A DNA stretch of 52,763 nucleotides from Streptomyces sp. T39 (lineage in GTDB: Bacteria; Actinomycetota; Actinomycetes; Streptomycetales; Streptomycetaceae). Under the pieces are notes generated by a model. The model saw nothing but the letters and a program-made list of their open reading frames with translations, did no database searches and was not told the DNA's origin. The position numbers and the translations under genes were made by a program. The first letter of the stretch is position 1. Each line of letters starts with the position of its first letter. This document shows, piece by piece, positions 42,532-51,323 of this stretch. The stretch is taken from contig NZ_RDBP01000037.1 of the NCBI RefSeq assembly GCF_008042045.1, positions 475,494 through 528,256 on the forward strand, in the 5' to 3' direction.

Positions 42532-43299
42532 ATGAGCGGAATCCTCGCCGGCAAGCGCATCCTCGTCACCGGTGTGCTGATGGAGTCCTCCATCGCCTTC
42601 CACACCGCCAAGCTGGCCCAGGAGCAGGGCGCCGAGGTCATCCTCACGGCGTTCCCCCGGCCCACGCTGACCGAGCGCATCGCCCGGAAGCTCCCGAAGC
42701 CCGCCAAGGTCATCGAGCTCGACGTCACCAACGACGAGCACCTGAACCGCCTGGCCGACCTGGTCCGCGAGGAGCTCGGCGGACTGGACGGCGTCGTCCA
42801 CTCCATCGGGTTCGCCCCGCAGGACGCCCTGGGCGGCAACTTCCTCAACACCCCCTTCGAGTCGGTCGCGACGGCCATGCACGTCTCGGCGTTCTCGCTG
42901 AAGTCGCTGACCATGGCGTGCCTCCCGCTGATGGAGGAGGGCGGCTCGGTCGTCGGCCTCACCTTCGACGCGCAGTTCGCCTGGCCGCAGTACGACTGGA
43001 TGGGCCCGGCCAAGGCCGCGCTGGAGGCCACCAGCCGCTACCTCGCCCGGGACCTGGGCAAGCAGAAGATCCGCTGCAACCTGATCTCGGCCGGACCGAT
43101 CGGCTCCATGGCCGCCAAGTCCATCCCCGGCTTCTCCGACCTGGCCAAGGTGTGGGACGAGCGCTCCCCGCTGGAGTGGGACATGGCCGACCCGGAGCCC
43201 ACCGGGCGCGGTGTCGTCGCACTGCTGTCCGACTGGTTCCCGAAGACCACGGGCGAGATCGTCCACGTCGACGGCGGCGTGCACATCATGGGCGCCTGA
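42532..43299 (+). CDS. fabI: Enoyl-ACP reductase (InhA/FabI type)
   Basis: 255 aa, final reduction of the fatty acid elongation cycle with NADH. LVTGVLMESSIAFHTAKLAQEQGA is the divergent InhA-type dinucleotide site. SIGFAPQDALGGNF and the Tyr-x6-Lys pair in YDWMGPAKAALEATSRYLA follow, then AGPIGSMAAKSIPGF, the substrate-binding loop. Co-transcribed with fabG; it is the class of enzyme targeted by isoniazid and triclosan in relatives. Confidence 0.95.
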   Translation: MSGILAGKRILVTGVLMESSIAFHTAKLAQEQGAEVILTAFPRPTLTERIARKLPKPAKVIELDVTNDEHLNRLADLVREELGGLDGVVHSIGFAPQDALGGNFLNTPFESVATAMHVSAFSLKSLTMACLPLMEEGGSVVGLTFDAQFAWPQYDWMGPAKAALEATSRYLARDLGKQKIRCNLISAGPIGSMAAKSIPGFSDLAKVWDERSPLEWDMADPEPTGRGVVALLSDWFPKTTGEIVHVDGGVHIMGA

Positions 43300-43320
43300 C
43301 CGGCACCTGAACACCCGGAC

Positions 43321-43359
43321 GACGCCCCGGCCCCCGCGAACGGCGGGGGGCGGGGCGTC
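43321..43359 (+). terminator. Terminator after fabI
   Basis: GACGCCCCG with CGGGGCGTC outer arms and an inner CCCCCGC/GCGGGGG stem, 22 nt after the stop. Confidence 0.75.
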
Positions 43360-43478
43360 GCCCGTTCGGCCCTGTGGACGGGCGACGGCTTCCCGGGGCG
43401 GCGATGCTGTAGAGGCAATCTTCCTTGTGGTGCTTTTGCGGCGCTCGTCGCCGCAGTTCGGCCGAGGGGGTCCTGCTT

Positions 43479-43850
43479 GTGCGTACGACATGGCGTGACG
43501 CCTCCGTCCTGACCGCAGCGGCGCTCCTGCTGTGGACGGTTCCGACGGCCTCCCAGTCCTTCCGCCAGCAGGCGGACCGGCCCCCGCGGCACACCGGTGA
43601 GCGGCCGCCGGTCTACCGGGCCGACTGCCGCACCGAGATCGACGGCTCCACCGTCACCGCGTACTGCCACAACCCCTATCCCGGCTCCGACCGCGTGCGG
43701 CTGCACGTCGAGTGCGACCGCTGGTGGGACGTCGACGCCGACACCGCGGCCGTCGAGCTGTTCCCGGCCGGATACGCCGAGCTCACCCAGCGCTGCTGGA
43801 AGGAGATACGCGCGGTCTGGGTCAGCCACCAGCCTCGGCGGGCCGCCTGA
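43479..43850 (+). CDS. Secreted small protein, uncharacterised
   Basis: 123 aa from GTG 43479 (GAGGGGG upstream). A signal-like N-terminus (TTWRDASVLTAAALLLWTVPTA) precedes a domain with four cysteines (YRADCRTEIDG, AYCHNPYPGS, HVECDRWWDVD, TQRCWKEI), likely two disulfides outside the cell. I do not recognise the family. Its last 29 nt overlap the end of the GntR regulator gene on the other strand. Confidence 0.72.
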   Translation: MRTTWRDASVLTAAALLLWTVPTASQSFRQQADRPPRHTGERPPVYRADCRTEIDGSTVTAYCHNPYPGSDRVRLHVECDRWWDVDADTAAVELFPAGYAELTQRCWKEIRAVWVSHQPRRAA

Positions 43851-44508
43851 GACACATGAACGGGTAGCTCGCGGCCTCCGCGGCGGCGGTCTCCCCGTCG
43901 CCCGCGCGGATCGCCTCCACCAGGCGCGCATGGTCCATGTGGTGGGCCGGCCGCAGCTCCCCGCCCACGTCGTCCCGCAGCCAGTCGCGCAGCAGGTCGG
44001 CCAGGTCCGCGTACAGCTCCGTCAGCACCTCGTTGTGCGAGGCGGCCACCACGGCCAGATGGAACGTCGCGTCCGCCGCGACGAACCGCTCGGCCTCACC
44101 CGACTCCCATGCCTCCTCGCGGCGTGCCAGCAGCCCGTCCAGCTGGGCCAGGTCCTTCTCGGTGCGGCGCTCGGCCGCGAGCCGGGCGCCGGACGACTCC
44201 AGCGTGGAGCGCAGCTCGGCGACATGGCGGGGGTCGGCGTCGGCGAACCGCCGGTGCATCACCCCGGCCAGCTCGCTCGTGGCCACGACGTACGTCCCCG
44301 AGCCCTGCCGGATGTCCAGCAGCCCGTTGTGCGCGAGCGCGCGCACGGCCTCGCGGACCGTGTTGCGGGCGACGCCCAGCTGCTCGACGAGTTCGGGCTC
44401 GGTGGGGATGCGCGAGCCGACCGGCCACTCGCCGGAGGTGATCTGGTTCCGCAGCTGCCCGATGACCTGGTCCGACAGCGCGGAACGCCGGGGGGAGGTC
44501 AGCGCCAT
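43822..44508 (-). CDS. FadR/GntR-family transcriptional regulator
   Basis: 228 aa from ATG 44508 (GGGAG upstream). The N-terminal winged helix is SDQVIGQLRNQITSGEWPVGSRIPTEPELVEQLGVARNTVREAVRALAHNGLLDIRQGSGTYV in pieces. The C-terminal FCD domain has metal-ligand-like D and H residues (AADATFHLAVVAASHN, HHMDHARLVEAI). It is divergent from the MFS gene with 84 nt between starts, so it very probably controls that transporter. Ligand unknown. Confidence 0.9.
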   Translation of the reverse strand: MALTSPRRSALSDQVIGQLRNQITSGEWPVGSRIPTEPELVEQLGVARNTVREAVRALAHNGLLDIRQGSGTYVVATSELAGVMHRRFADADPRHVAELRSTLESSGARLAAERRTEKDLAQLDGLLARREEAWESGEAERFVAADATFHLAVVAASHNEVLTELYADLADLLRDWLRDDVGGELRPAHHMDHARLVEAIRAGDGETAAAEAASYPFMCLRRPAEAGG

Positions 44509-44563
44509 GGTGCTCCCTTTCGTGAAGGCGGTCCGGGCCCGTGCCGAGCACGAGTGGACAACC

Positions 44564-44585
44564 AATCATCCCATGATTCTATGAT
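44564..44585 (+). promoter_or_regulatory. Promoter with embedded operator, MFS gene
   Basis: -10 TATGAT at 44580-44585. The perfect dyad AATCATcccATGATT (44564-44578) fills the spacer just before it and is the natural candidate for GntR-regulator binding. TGGACA at 44555-44560 is a possible -35 (19-nt spacer). The start point would fall on the ATG at 44593. Confidence 0.55.
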
Positions 44586-44592
44586 GGTGCAC

Positions 44593-45882
44593 ATGTCTGA
44601 CGAGACCCGAACCCTGAGACCCGCTCGCGCGGCAGCCCCGCCGTCCCAGGATTCTGCCGCCCGGCCCGCGCCCGGTGCGCGCACGGTCTGGGCCACCCGG
44701 CTCGTCGTCGCCGGCATCGTCCTCGCCGCGCTCAACCTCCGCCCCGCCGTCACCAGCCTCGGCGCGCTCCTGGAGGAGGCCCGGGTCGACCTCCACATGA
44801 GCGGCACGGTCACCGGTCTCCTCACCTCGGTACCCGCCCTGTGCTTCGCGGTCTTCGGCACCACCGCGCCCCGGCTCGCCCGCCGCTTCGGCCCCGCGGC
44901 GGTCGTCTGCGCGGGCATGGCCGCCATCACCGCCGGGCTCGTGATCCGCCCCCTCGCCGGCGGCGCCGCGGGCTTCCTCGCCGCGACCGCGCTGGCACTC
45001 GTGGGCATCGCCGTGAGCAACGTGCTGATGCCGGTGATCGTCAAGAACTACTTCCCCGACCGGGTCGGCCCGATGACGGGCGTCTACTCCATGGCCCTCG
45101 CGGCCGGCACCTCGCTCGCGGCGGCCGCCACCGTGCCCATGACCTCCGCCCTGGGCGGCAGTTGGCGCACCGGGCTCGCGGTCTGGGCCGTGCTCGCGGC
45201 CGCCGCCGTACTGCCCTGGCTCGGCCTGCTCCGCGGCCGCGCCGGGTCCGCCGCCGTGCCCGCCGCCGGCCGCCGGGGCGACACCCCGGCGGCCCCGATC
45301 ACCCGCAGCCCCACCGCATGGGCCCTCGCCTGCTTCTTCGGGCTCCAGGCCACCGGCGCCTACATCACCATGGGCTGGATGCCGCAGATCTTCCGCGACG
45401 CCGGCGTCTCCGCGTCCACGGCGGGCGTCCTGCTGGCAGTGACCATGGCCATGGGCATCCCGCTGGCCTTCGTGATCCCGCGGCTCGCGGCCCGGATGCG
45501 CAACCAGGGCCCGATCGTCGTCGCCCTCGGCCTGTGCGGGGTGACCGGCTACCTCGGCCTCTTCCTCGCGCCGGCCGCCGGGGCATGGGCGTGGGCGCTG
45601 CTGCTCGGCGTGTCGAACTGCGCCTTCCCGCTCGCGCTGACCATGATCGGCATGCGGTCCCGCACCGGGGCCGGGGTCGTCAGGCTCTCCGCGTTCGCCC
45701 AGTCCGCCGGCTATCTGATCTCCATCCCCGGGCCGCTGCTCGTCGGCGTGCTCTATCAGCACAGCGGCGGCTGGACCGTGCCGCTGCTGCTGATGGCCGG
45801 TCTGCTGGTGCCGCAGATGGCGGCGGGGGTGCTCGCGGGGCGGGACCGGACGATCGAGGACGAGAAGCGGATGCGAGACTGA
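44593..45882 (+). CDS. MFS transporter, CynX/NimT type
   Basis: 429-residue polytopic protein with about 12 helices. Family-typical text includes LAALNLRPAVTSLGALLEEA, LLTSVPALCFAVFG, VGIAVSNVLMPVIVKNYFPDRVGPMTGVYSMAL in pieces, and FGLQATGAYITMGWMPQIFRDAG. It carries small organic ions or drugs; substrate unknown. ATGs at 44581 and 44584 are in frame, but the -10 box overlaps them, so a leaderless start at 44593 is preferred. A 38-aa partner gene follows by 4 nt. Confidence 0.9.
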   Translation: MSDETRTLRPARAAAPPSQDSAARPAPGARTVWATRLVVAGIVLAALNLRPAVTSLGALLEEARVDLHMSGTVTGLLTSVPALCFAVFGTTAPRLARRFGPAAVVCAGMAAITAGLVIRPLAGGAAGFLAATALALVGIAVSNVLMPVIVKNYFPDRVGPMTGVYSMALAAGTSLAAAATVPMTSALGGSWRTGLAVWAVLAAAAVLPWLGLLRGRAGSAAVPAAGRRGDTPAAPITRSPTAWALACFFGLQATGAYITMGWMPQIFRDAGVSASTAGVLLAVTMAMGIPLAFVIPRLAARMRNQGPIVVALGLCGVTGYLGLFLAPAAGAWAWALLLGVSNCAFPLALTMIGMRSRTGAGVVRLSAFAQSAGYLISIPGPLLVGVLYQHSGGWTVPLLLMAGLLVPQMAAGVLAGRDRTIEDEKRMRD

Positions 45883-45886
45883 CCCC

Positions 45887-46003
45887 ATGCCTGTGCTCGA
45901 ACCGAACCCCCAGAACGGCCAGCGGAAGCTCCTCGGGATCTTCGGCCTGATCCTCCTCATCGGCGTGGTGATCTCGGTCATCGCCACCATCGCCGCCCCC
46001 TGA
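45887..46003 (+). CDS. 38-aa membrane peptide, transporter-associated (SGM_5486-like)
   Basis: A short ORF: a polar head PVLEPNPQNGQRK, then a single membrane helix LLGIFGLILLIGVVISVIATIAAP. It starts 4 nt after the MFS stop, so it is co-translated. It fits the SGM_5486 family of transporter-associated mini-proteins as I know it. It may stabilise or regulate the transporter; that is inference. Confidence 0.7.
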   Translation: MPVLEPNPQNGQRKLLGIFGLILLIGVVISVIATIAAP

Positions 46004-46043
46004 CCGTCTCCCGCGCCCCGGGGTGGACCGGGCAGCGGGGAGC

Positions 46044-46065
46044 ATGGTGGTGCTGGCACCACCAT
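46044..46065 (+). terminator. Hairpin after the MFS operon
   Basis: Perfect 10-bp arms (46044-46053 with 46056-46065) directly after the transporter operon, followed by CCCCT. Confidence 0.55.
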
Positions 46066-46174
46066 CCCCTAGGGGGGCAGGCTCAGGGGGAAGTGGGTGG
46101 CTCACCGGATGGGACGGGCCTCCCATGATCCGTAGATTCGGGGTACGGAATCCACGGACCCTTCGGAGGCGGCC

Positions 46175-46384
46175 ATGCCGGACCGCACGCACACCCCGTC
46201 CCACTCCCCGGCCCAGGGTGTCGGCGGTGCGCGGCTGCCCTGGTGGGCGCTGGCGCTCCCGGTCCTCGCCTTCGCCGCCCTGCTGACGCTGATCGCCGGT
46301 CCCGCCGAGGCGCACGCCGCGGGCGGGAGCCCCCCGGCGGCCGGGCAGGTCATCGAGCGGATCCACGCGCTGCTGATGCGCTGA
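46175..46384 (+). CDS. Small secreted or membrane protein, uncharacterised
   Basis: 69 aa. Polar N-terminus, one hydrophobic segment (LPWWALALPVLAFAALLTLIAG) ending in PAEAHAAGG, which may be a signal peptidase site, then a short tail PPAAGQVIERIHALLMR. TAGATT (46133-46138) is a candidate -10 and GGAGG lies 6 nt before the ATG. If cleaved, the mature peptide would be only about 22 residues. Family not recognised. Confidence 0.6.
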   Translation: MPDRTHTPSHSPAQGVGGARLPWWALALPVLAFAALLTLIAGPAEAHAAGGSPPAAGQVIERIHALLMR

Positions 46385-46460
46385 GGACCCGGTCCCCCTT
46401 CGAGGGGAGAGCCGTCAACTCCCTGCGCCCATTGGCGCAATTCATGCGAAGCTGGGTTTC

Positions 46461-47012
46461 ATGAGCGCCGCTGTGTCTTCCGGGGGGACACCCCCCGGAT
46501 CTCCCGAATCCCGCAGGATCGTTCTTCTCCGGCACGCGAAGGCCGACTGGCCCCAGGTGTCCGACCACGACCGCCCACTCGCCGAGCGCGGCCGAAAAGA
46601 CGCCCCCGTCGCGGGCCGCCGTCTCGCCGGGACCGGCATCCCCTTCGACCTGGCCCTGTGCTCCACGGCGGTCAGGACGCGGGAGACCTGGAAGCTCGCG
46701 GTCCAGGAGCTGCCCCACCGACCGCGGACGGTGTACGAGGAGCGGCTGTACGAGGCGTCCCTCGGCGATCTGCTCGCCCTGCTCGGCGAGACCCCCGACG
46801 ACGTGGCCGATCTGCTGGTGATCGGCCACAACCCCGGGATGCACGCCCTCGCGGACGCGCTCGCGGGCAGCGTGGAAGGGGATGCGCTGTCCCGTATGCG
46901 TACGGACGGCTTCCCGACCTCCGCCTTCGCGGTGGTCTCCTTCGGCGGTTCGTGGAAGGACGTCGAACACGGGGTCGGCACGCTCGTCGACTACTGGACC
47001 CCGCACGACTGA
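46461..47012 (+). CDS. SixA-like histidine phosphatase
   Basis: 183 aa of the histidine phosphatase superfamily. The phosphohistidine motif is IVLLRHAKADWP (RHA variant of RHG), followed by DHDRPLAERGRKDA, LALCSTAVRTRETW, and the second catalytic histidine in DLLVIGHNPGMHALAD. SixA proteins dephosphorylate phosphohistidine on signalling or PTS proteins; the partner is unknown here. The last codons are already part of a 14-bp tandem repeat. Confidence 0.88.
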   Translation: MSAAVSSGGTPPGSPESRRIVLLRHAKADWPQVSDHDRPLAERGRKDAPVAGRRLAGTGIPFDLALCSTAVRTRETWKLAVQELPHRPRTVYEERLYEASLGDLLALLGETPDDVADLLVIGHNPGMHALADALAGSVEGDALSRMRTDGFPTSAFAVVSFGGSWKDVEHGVGTLVDYWTPHD

Positions 47013-47126
47013 GCCCGCACGACCAACCCCGCACGACCGACCCCGCACGACCGAGCCCGCGCGCCCGAGCCCGGGAGACCGGCACCGCCACGACAGGAAC
47101 CGCACGACCAGGACCGCACGACCGGC
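47000..47126 (+). repeat. 14-bp tandem repeat array (about nine units)
   Basis: Units of CCCGCACGACCGAG type begin in the last two codons of the SixA-like gene and run past its stop. Units 1-4 (47000-47055) are near-identical and later ones decay; one unit is 15 nt long. It ends just before the terminator. Confidence 0.85.
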
Positions 47127-47148
47127 CCGTCAGGACCGGCCGGCGGCC

Positions 47149-47191
47149 CGCGAGGGCCCCGGCGCACCCCCGGTGCGCCGGGGCCCTCGCG
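47149..47191. terminator. Bidirectional terminator between the SixA-like gene and serB
   Basis: 19-bp perfect stem (47149-47167 with 47173-47191) and 5-nt loop, 12 nt from the serB stop. Confidence 0.82.
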
Positions 47192-47203
47192 TACGGGACC
47201 GGG

Positions 47204-48430
47204 TCAGTGGTCGCCCGAGCCGTCGTCCGCGGCCTCCACCTCTTCGCGGGTGATGCCGAGCAGATACAGCACGGTGTCCAGGAACGGCACGTTCACCGCC
47301 GTGTGCGCGGCCTCCCGGACCACCGGCTTGGCGTTGAAGGCCACGCCGAGGCCGGCCGCGTTCAGCATGTCCAGGTCGTTGGCGCCGTCGCCGATCGCCA
47401 CGGTCTGGGCCAGCGGGACCCCCGCCTCGGCCGCGAACCCGCGCAGCAGCCGGGCCTTGCCGGCCCGGTCCACGATGTCGCCGACGACCCGGCCGGTGAG
47501 CCTGCCGTCCACGATCTCCAGGGTGTTCGCCGAGGCGAAGTCCAGCCCGAGACGCTCCTTGAGGTCGTCGGTGACCTGGGTGAAGCCACCCGACACCACA
47601 CCGACCTGGTAGCCCAGCCGCTTCAGGGTGCGGATCAGGGTGCGCGCACCCGGCGTCAGCCGCACCTCGGACCGCACCTTGTCCACCACCGAGGCGTCGA
47701 GGCCCTCCAGCAGCGCCACCCGGGCGTGCAGCGACTGCTCGAAGTCCAGCTCGCCGCGCATCGCGGCGGCCGTCACCTCGGCCACCTCGGCCTCGCAGCC
47801 CGCGTGGGCCGCGAACAGCTCGATGACCTCGTCCTGGATCAGCGTCGAGTCGACGTCCATCACGATCAGGCGCTGGGCGCGCCGGTGCAGCCCGGCCGAG
47901 ACGACGGCCACGTCCACACCGATGCCGTGCGCCCTGGTGGCCAGGGCGGTGCGCAGCGGTTCGGTCTCCACGCCGGAGACCGCGAACTCGACGGCGGTCA
48001 CCGGGTACTTCGCCAGCCGGAAGATGCGGTCGATGTTGGCGCCGGTGCCGGCGATGGTGGCCGCTATGGCGGCGGTCGACTCGGCCGTCAGCGGGTGCCC
48101 CAGCACGGTCACATGGGAACGGCCGCTGCCGCGCGGCCGGTTGTCGCCCGTGCCGGAGATGATCTCGGCCTGGAGCTTCAGCGACTCCGCCCAGCTGTGC
48201 ACGGTGGCGCGCAGATCGCCCTCGGTGGCCAGGCCGGCCGCCGGAGCCGTGACCAGGGCGCACAGGACGAGCCTGCCGCGGGAGACGACCTGCTCGATGT
48301 CGACGACGTCGACCGAGTAGGCGGCGAGGGTGTCGAAGAGGCCCGCGGTGATACCGGGCCGGTCCTTCCCGAAGATCTTGACGAGAAGGGTGGGGACGTC
48401 GGTGCCGGAAGGGGTCTGCGATGCGCTCAT
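47204..48430 (-). CDS. serB: Phosphoserine phosphatase
   Basis: 408 aa, last step of serine synthesis. Two ACT-like regulatory domains come first (about 14-90, TLLVKIFGKDRPGITAGLFDTL; and about 105-178). The HAD domain follows: Asp192 and Asp194 in LIVMDVDSTLIQDE, GYQVGVVSGGF, and VAIGDGANDLDMLNAAGLGVAFNA in pieces. The double ACT layout is usual in actinobacteria and suggests amino-acid feedback. ATG with GGGAG upstream. Confidence 0.94.
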   Translation of the reverse strand: MSASQTPSGTDVPTLLVKIFGKDRPGITAGLFDTLAAYSVDVVDIEQVVSRGRLVLCALVTAPAAGLATEGDLRATVHSWAESLKLQAEIISGTGDNRPRGSGRSHVTVLGHPLTAESTAAIAATIAGTGANIDRIFRLAKYPVTAVEFAVSGVETEPLRTALATRAHGIGVDVAVVSAGLHRRAQRLIVMDVDSTLIQDEVIELFAAHAGCEAEVAEVTAAAMRGELDFEQSLHARVALLEGLDASVVDKVRSEVRLTPGARTLIRTLKRLGYQVGVVSGGFTQVTDDLKERLGLDFASANTLEIVDGRLTGRVVGDIVDRAGKARLLRGFAAEAGVPLAQTVAIGDGANDLDMLNAAGLGVAFNAKPVVREAAHTAVNVPFLDTVLYLLGITREEVEAADDGSGDH

Positions 48431-48770
48431 GGTGCTCCCACCGTATCGGGCGACGGGCCGGAGGAGAGCCTCTGTCCCGCCTGCCGGACAAGCGCGCCCC
48501 GGGCCCCGCCCGTGCGTCCGGAACATCCCGGTCGGCACCGAGGTGCCGTGTGGATCACGAACCGTGGCGGTTCGTTCCGCAATCGCCCGGCGCCGGTGTC
48601 CGGCGCCCGCCCGGCGACGGCGACGAAGCGGCGACGAAGGTCCCAACTCCGTACCGAACAGGGTCTTCACGTGGCCTGGCTTTCGAATGGCGGACCGGGC
48701 CTGAAATAGTTCCCCACGATGTTCGCCATCCCTAGACTCCCGGCAACGGGGGTAGCTCGGGGGACAACTA
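48431..48770. other. Intergenic region between serB and the FHA-ABC gene
   Basis: 340 nt between divergent genes. A TAGACT -10 at 48733-48738 probably starts the FHA-ABC transcript near 48745. A short GGCGACG-type repetition lies near 48612-48640. No coding frame is convincing. Confidence 0.45.
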
Positions 48771-51308
48771 GTGGGGCATGGAGTGCCGGAACTCGTACTG
48801 GAATTGAACGGAAGGACCTGGACTCTCGATCCGTCCAGGTCGTACACCCTCGGCCGTGACCCGCAGGGTGATCTGGTGATCGACGACGCAAGGGTCTCGT
48901 GGCGCCACGCGACGATCAGCTGGGGCGGCGGCGGCTGGGTCATCGAGGACCACGGCAGCACCAACGGCACGTACGTGCAGGGGCAGCGGGTGCAGCAGAC
49001 GGCGCTCGCCGCCGGCTCGGCCGTGCACCTGGGCAACGCGACCGACGGCCCGCGGCTGAGCCTCAGTGCCGCCGCCGGCGCCTACAGCGCGCCCGCCGCG
49101 GCGCCCCAGCAGGCCGCCGCCGCCCAGCAGGGCTGGCAGCAGCCCCAGGCCCCGGCGCAGCAGCCGCACGCGCCTGCTCCGCAGCAGCCGCACCAGCCTC
49201 AGCAGCAGGGCTGGCAGCAGCAGCCGCCGCAGGTCCCGCACCAGCAGGGCGGCCCGCGGCCGCAGGGCGCGTCCCCGGTCCACGGCGACCGCAGCCCGAC
49301 CACGTTCCACCAGTTCTCGCTGGGCCGCGTGATGCGGATCGGCCGTGCGCTGGAGAACGAGCTGGTCGTCTCCGACCTCCAGGTCTCGCGGCTGCACGCG
49401 GAGTTCACGGCGACGCCCGACGGCCGCTTCGAGATCCGCGACCTCGGCTCGCACAACGGCACCTACGTCAACGGCCAGCCGATCGCCAAGTCGTCCACGG
49501 TCCTCATCGGCGCGGGCGACATCGTCGGTGTCGGTCACTCGACGTTCCGGCTCGTCGGCGACCGTCTCGAGGAGTTCGTCGACACCGGTGAGGTCTCCTT
49601 CTCCGCGCGGCACCTCACGGTGACCGTCGACGGCGGCAAGCAGATCCTGCGCGACGTGTCCTTCGGTGTGCCCGAGAAGTCGCTGATCGGCGTCATCGGC
49701 CCCTCCGGTTCCGGCAAGTCCACCCTGCTCAAGGCGCTCACCGGCTACCGGCCCGCCAACCAGGGCGACGTCCTCTACGACAACCGCAGCCTCTACAAGC
49801 AGTTCGCCGAGCTGCGCCAGCGCATCGGACTGGTCCCGCAGGACGACATCCTGCACAAGGAGCTCACCGTCCGTAAGGCGCTGAAGTACGCGGCGAAGCT
49901 GCGCTTCCCCGCGGACACCACCGTGGCCGAGCGCGAGGCGCGCATCGGCGAGGTGCTGCGCGAGCTCAAGCTCGACATCCACAAGGACAAGAAGGTCACC
50001 GCCCTCTCCGGCGGCCAGCGCAAGCGGGTCTCCGTCGCGCTGGAGCTGCTGACCAAGCCGTCGCTGATCTTCCTGGACGAGCCGACCTCCGGCCTCGACC
50101 CGGGCATGGACCGCGATGTGATGCAGCTGCTGCGCGGCCTCGCCGACGACGGCCGCACCGTCCTCGTGGTCACCCACTCGGTGGCCGAGCTCGCCCTGTG
50201 CGACAAGCTCCTGGTCATGGCGCCGGGCGGTTCGGTGGCGTACTTCGGTCCGCCGGAGGAGGCGCTGAACTTCTTCGGCTACAGCACGTGGGCGGACGTG
50301 TTCTCGGCGTTCGAGAACTACCGCGACTACGACTGGGCGGGCCGCTGGAAGGGCTCGCAGCACTACCAGATGTACGCGGCCGACCTCGACGCCGTCGCCC
50401 CGCAGGCGGTCAACATGCCGCCGCCGCAGCAGATCCGCCCGCCGAAGCCGCAGAGCTGGGGATCCCAGCTGTTCACCCTGATCCGGCGCTACGTCTCGGT
50501 GATCGCGTCCGACAAGGGCTTCATGGCGCTGATGCTGATCCTGCCGGCGGTGCTCGGCGCGGTCAGCCTGGTCATCGACCCGGACAAGGGCCTGCTGGTC
50601 AACGTCAATCCGCAGACCGGGCGGGTCATCCCGAACGGCACGGCGACCACCGTGCTGCTCATCCTGGTGGTCGGCGCCTGTTTCGCCGGTGCGGCCAACT
50701 CGGTCCGTGAGCTGATCAAGGAACGGGTGATCTACGAGCGGGAACGCGCCACGGGACTCTCCCGCTCCGCGTACCTGATGTCGAAGGTGATCGTCCTCGG
50801 CCTGATCACGGTGATCCAGGGCGGTCTGGTCGGCGCGATCGGCTTCGCCACCCGTGAGCTGCCCGAGGAGGGCCTCGTCCTCGGCGGCATGGTGATGCTG
50901 GAGCTGTCGCTGCCGATCATGGCGCTCGGCTTCACGTCCATGATGTTCGGACTGATCATCTCGGCCCTGGTCAAGACGGCCGAGAAGACGATGCCGCTGC
51001 TCGTGATGTTCGCGATCATCCAGGTGGTCTTCACCGGGTGCCTGTTCATCCTGCACGGCACGGTCGGCGTCAACGAGTTCTCGTACCTGATGCCGTCCCG
51101 CTGGGCGGTCGCCGCCGCCGGTACGACGCTGGACTTCAACCGGATCAATCCCAACACGGACGACCCGACCAGCACCGACCCGCTGTGGGACCACGACGCC
51201 GCCGCGTGGGGGATCGACATGGCCGCGCTGCTCGCGCTCGGCGCGCTGTGCGGTGTGTTGGTGGCGCGCTTCCTGCGCCGCCACGAGCCCGAGGTCATGC
51301 GCAAGTGA
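48771..51308 (+). CDS. FHA-domain ABC transporter (Rv1747-like)
   Basis: 845 aa. FHA domain 1 (Gly28/Arg29, Ser43, His46, GSTNGTYV at 63-70). A Gln/Pro/Ala linker (about 105-165). FHA domain 2 (Gly191/Arg192, Ser206, His209, GSHNGTYV). ABC ATPase: Walker A GPSGSGKST at 310-318, LSGGQRKRVSVALELL, LIFLDEPTSGLD. Then a C-terminal ABC-2-type domain with about six helices. FHA domains bind phosphothreonine, so a Ser/Thr kinase probably controls it. Related mycobacterial Rv1747 exports cell-envelope material; cargo here is unknown. GTG start, GGGGGAC upstream. Confidence 0.92.
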   Translation: MGHGVPELVLELNGRTWTLDPSRSYTLGRDPQGDLVIDDARVSWRHATISWGGGGWVIEDHGSTNGTYVQGQRVQQTALAAGSAVHLGNATDGPRLSLSAAAGAYSAPAAAPQQAAAAQQGWQQPQAPAQQPHAPAPQQPHQPQQQGWQQQPPQVPHQQGGPRPQGASPVHGDRSPTTFHQFSLGRVMRIGRALENELVVSDLQVSRLHAEFTATPDGRFEIRDLGSHNGTYVNGQPIAKSSTVLIGAGDIVGVGHSTFRLVGDRLEEFVDTGEVSFSARHLTVTVDGGKQILRDVSFGVPEKSLIGVIGPSGSGKSTLLKALTGYRPANQGDVLYDNRSLYKQFAELRQRIGLVPQDDILHKELTVRKALKYAAKLRFPADTTVAEREARIGEVLRELKLDIHKDKKVTALSGGQRKRVSVALELLTKPSLIFLDEPTSGLDPGMDRDVMQLLRGLADDGRTVLVVTHSVAELALCDKLLVMAPGGSVAYFGPPEEALNFFGYSTWADVFSAFENYRDYDWAGRWKGSQHYQMYAADLDAVAPQAVNMPPPQQIRPPKPQSWGSQLFTLIRRYVSVIASDKGFMALMLILPAVLGAVSLVIDPDKGLLVNVNPQTGRVIPNGTATTVLLILVVGACFAGAANSVRELIKERVIYERERATGLSRSAYLMSKVIVLGLITVIQGGLVGAIGFATRELPEEGLVLGGMVMLELSLPIMALGFTSMMFGLIISALVKTAEKTMPLLVMFAIIQVVFTGCLFILHGTVGVNEFSYLMPSRWAVAAAGTTLDFNRINPNTDDPTSTDPLWDHDAAAWGIDMAALLALGALCGVLVARFLRRHEPEVMRK

Positions 51309-51323
51309 CCGCTGCGCCGACGA

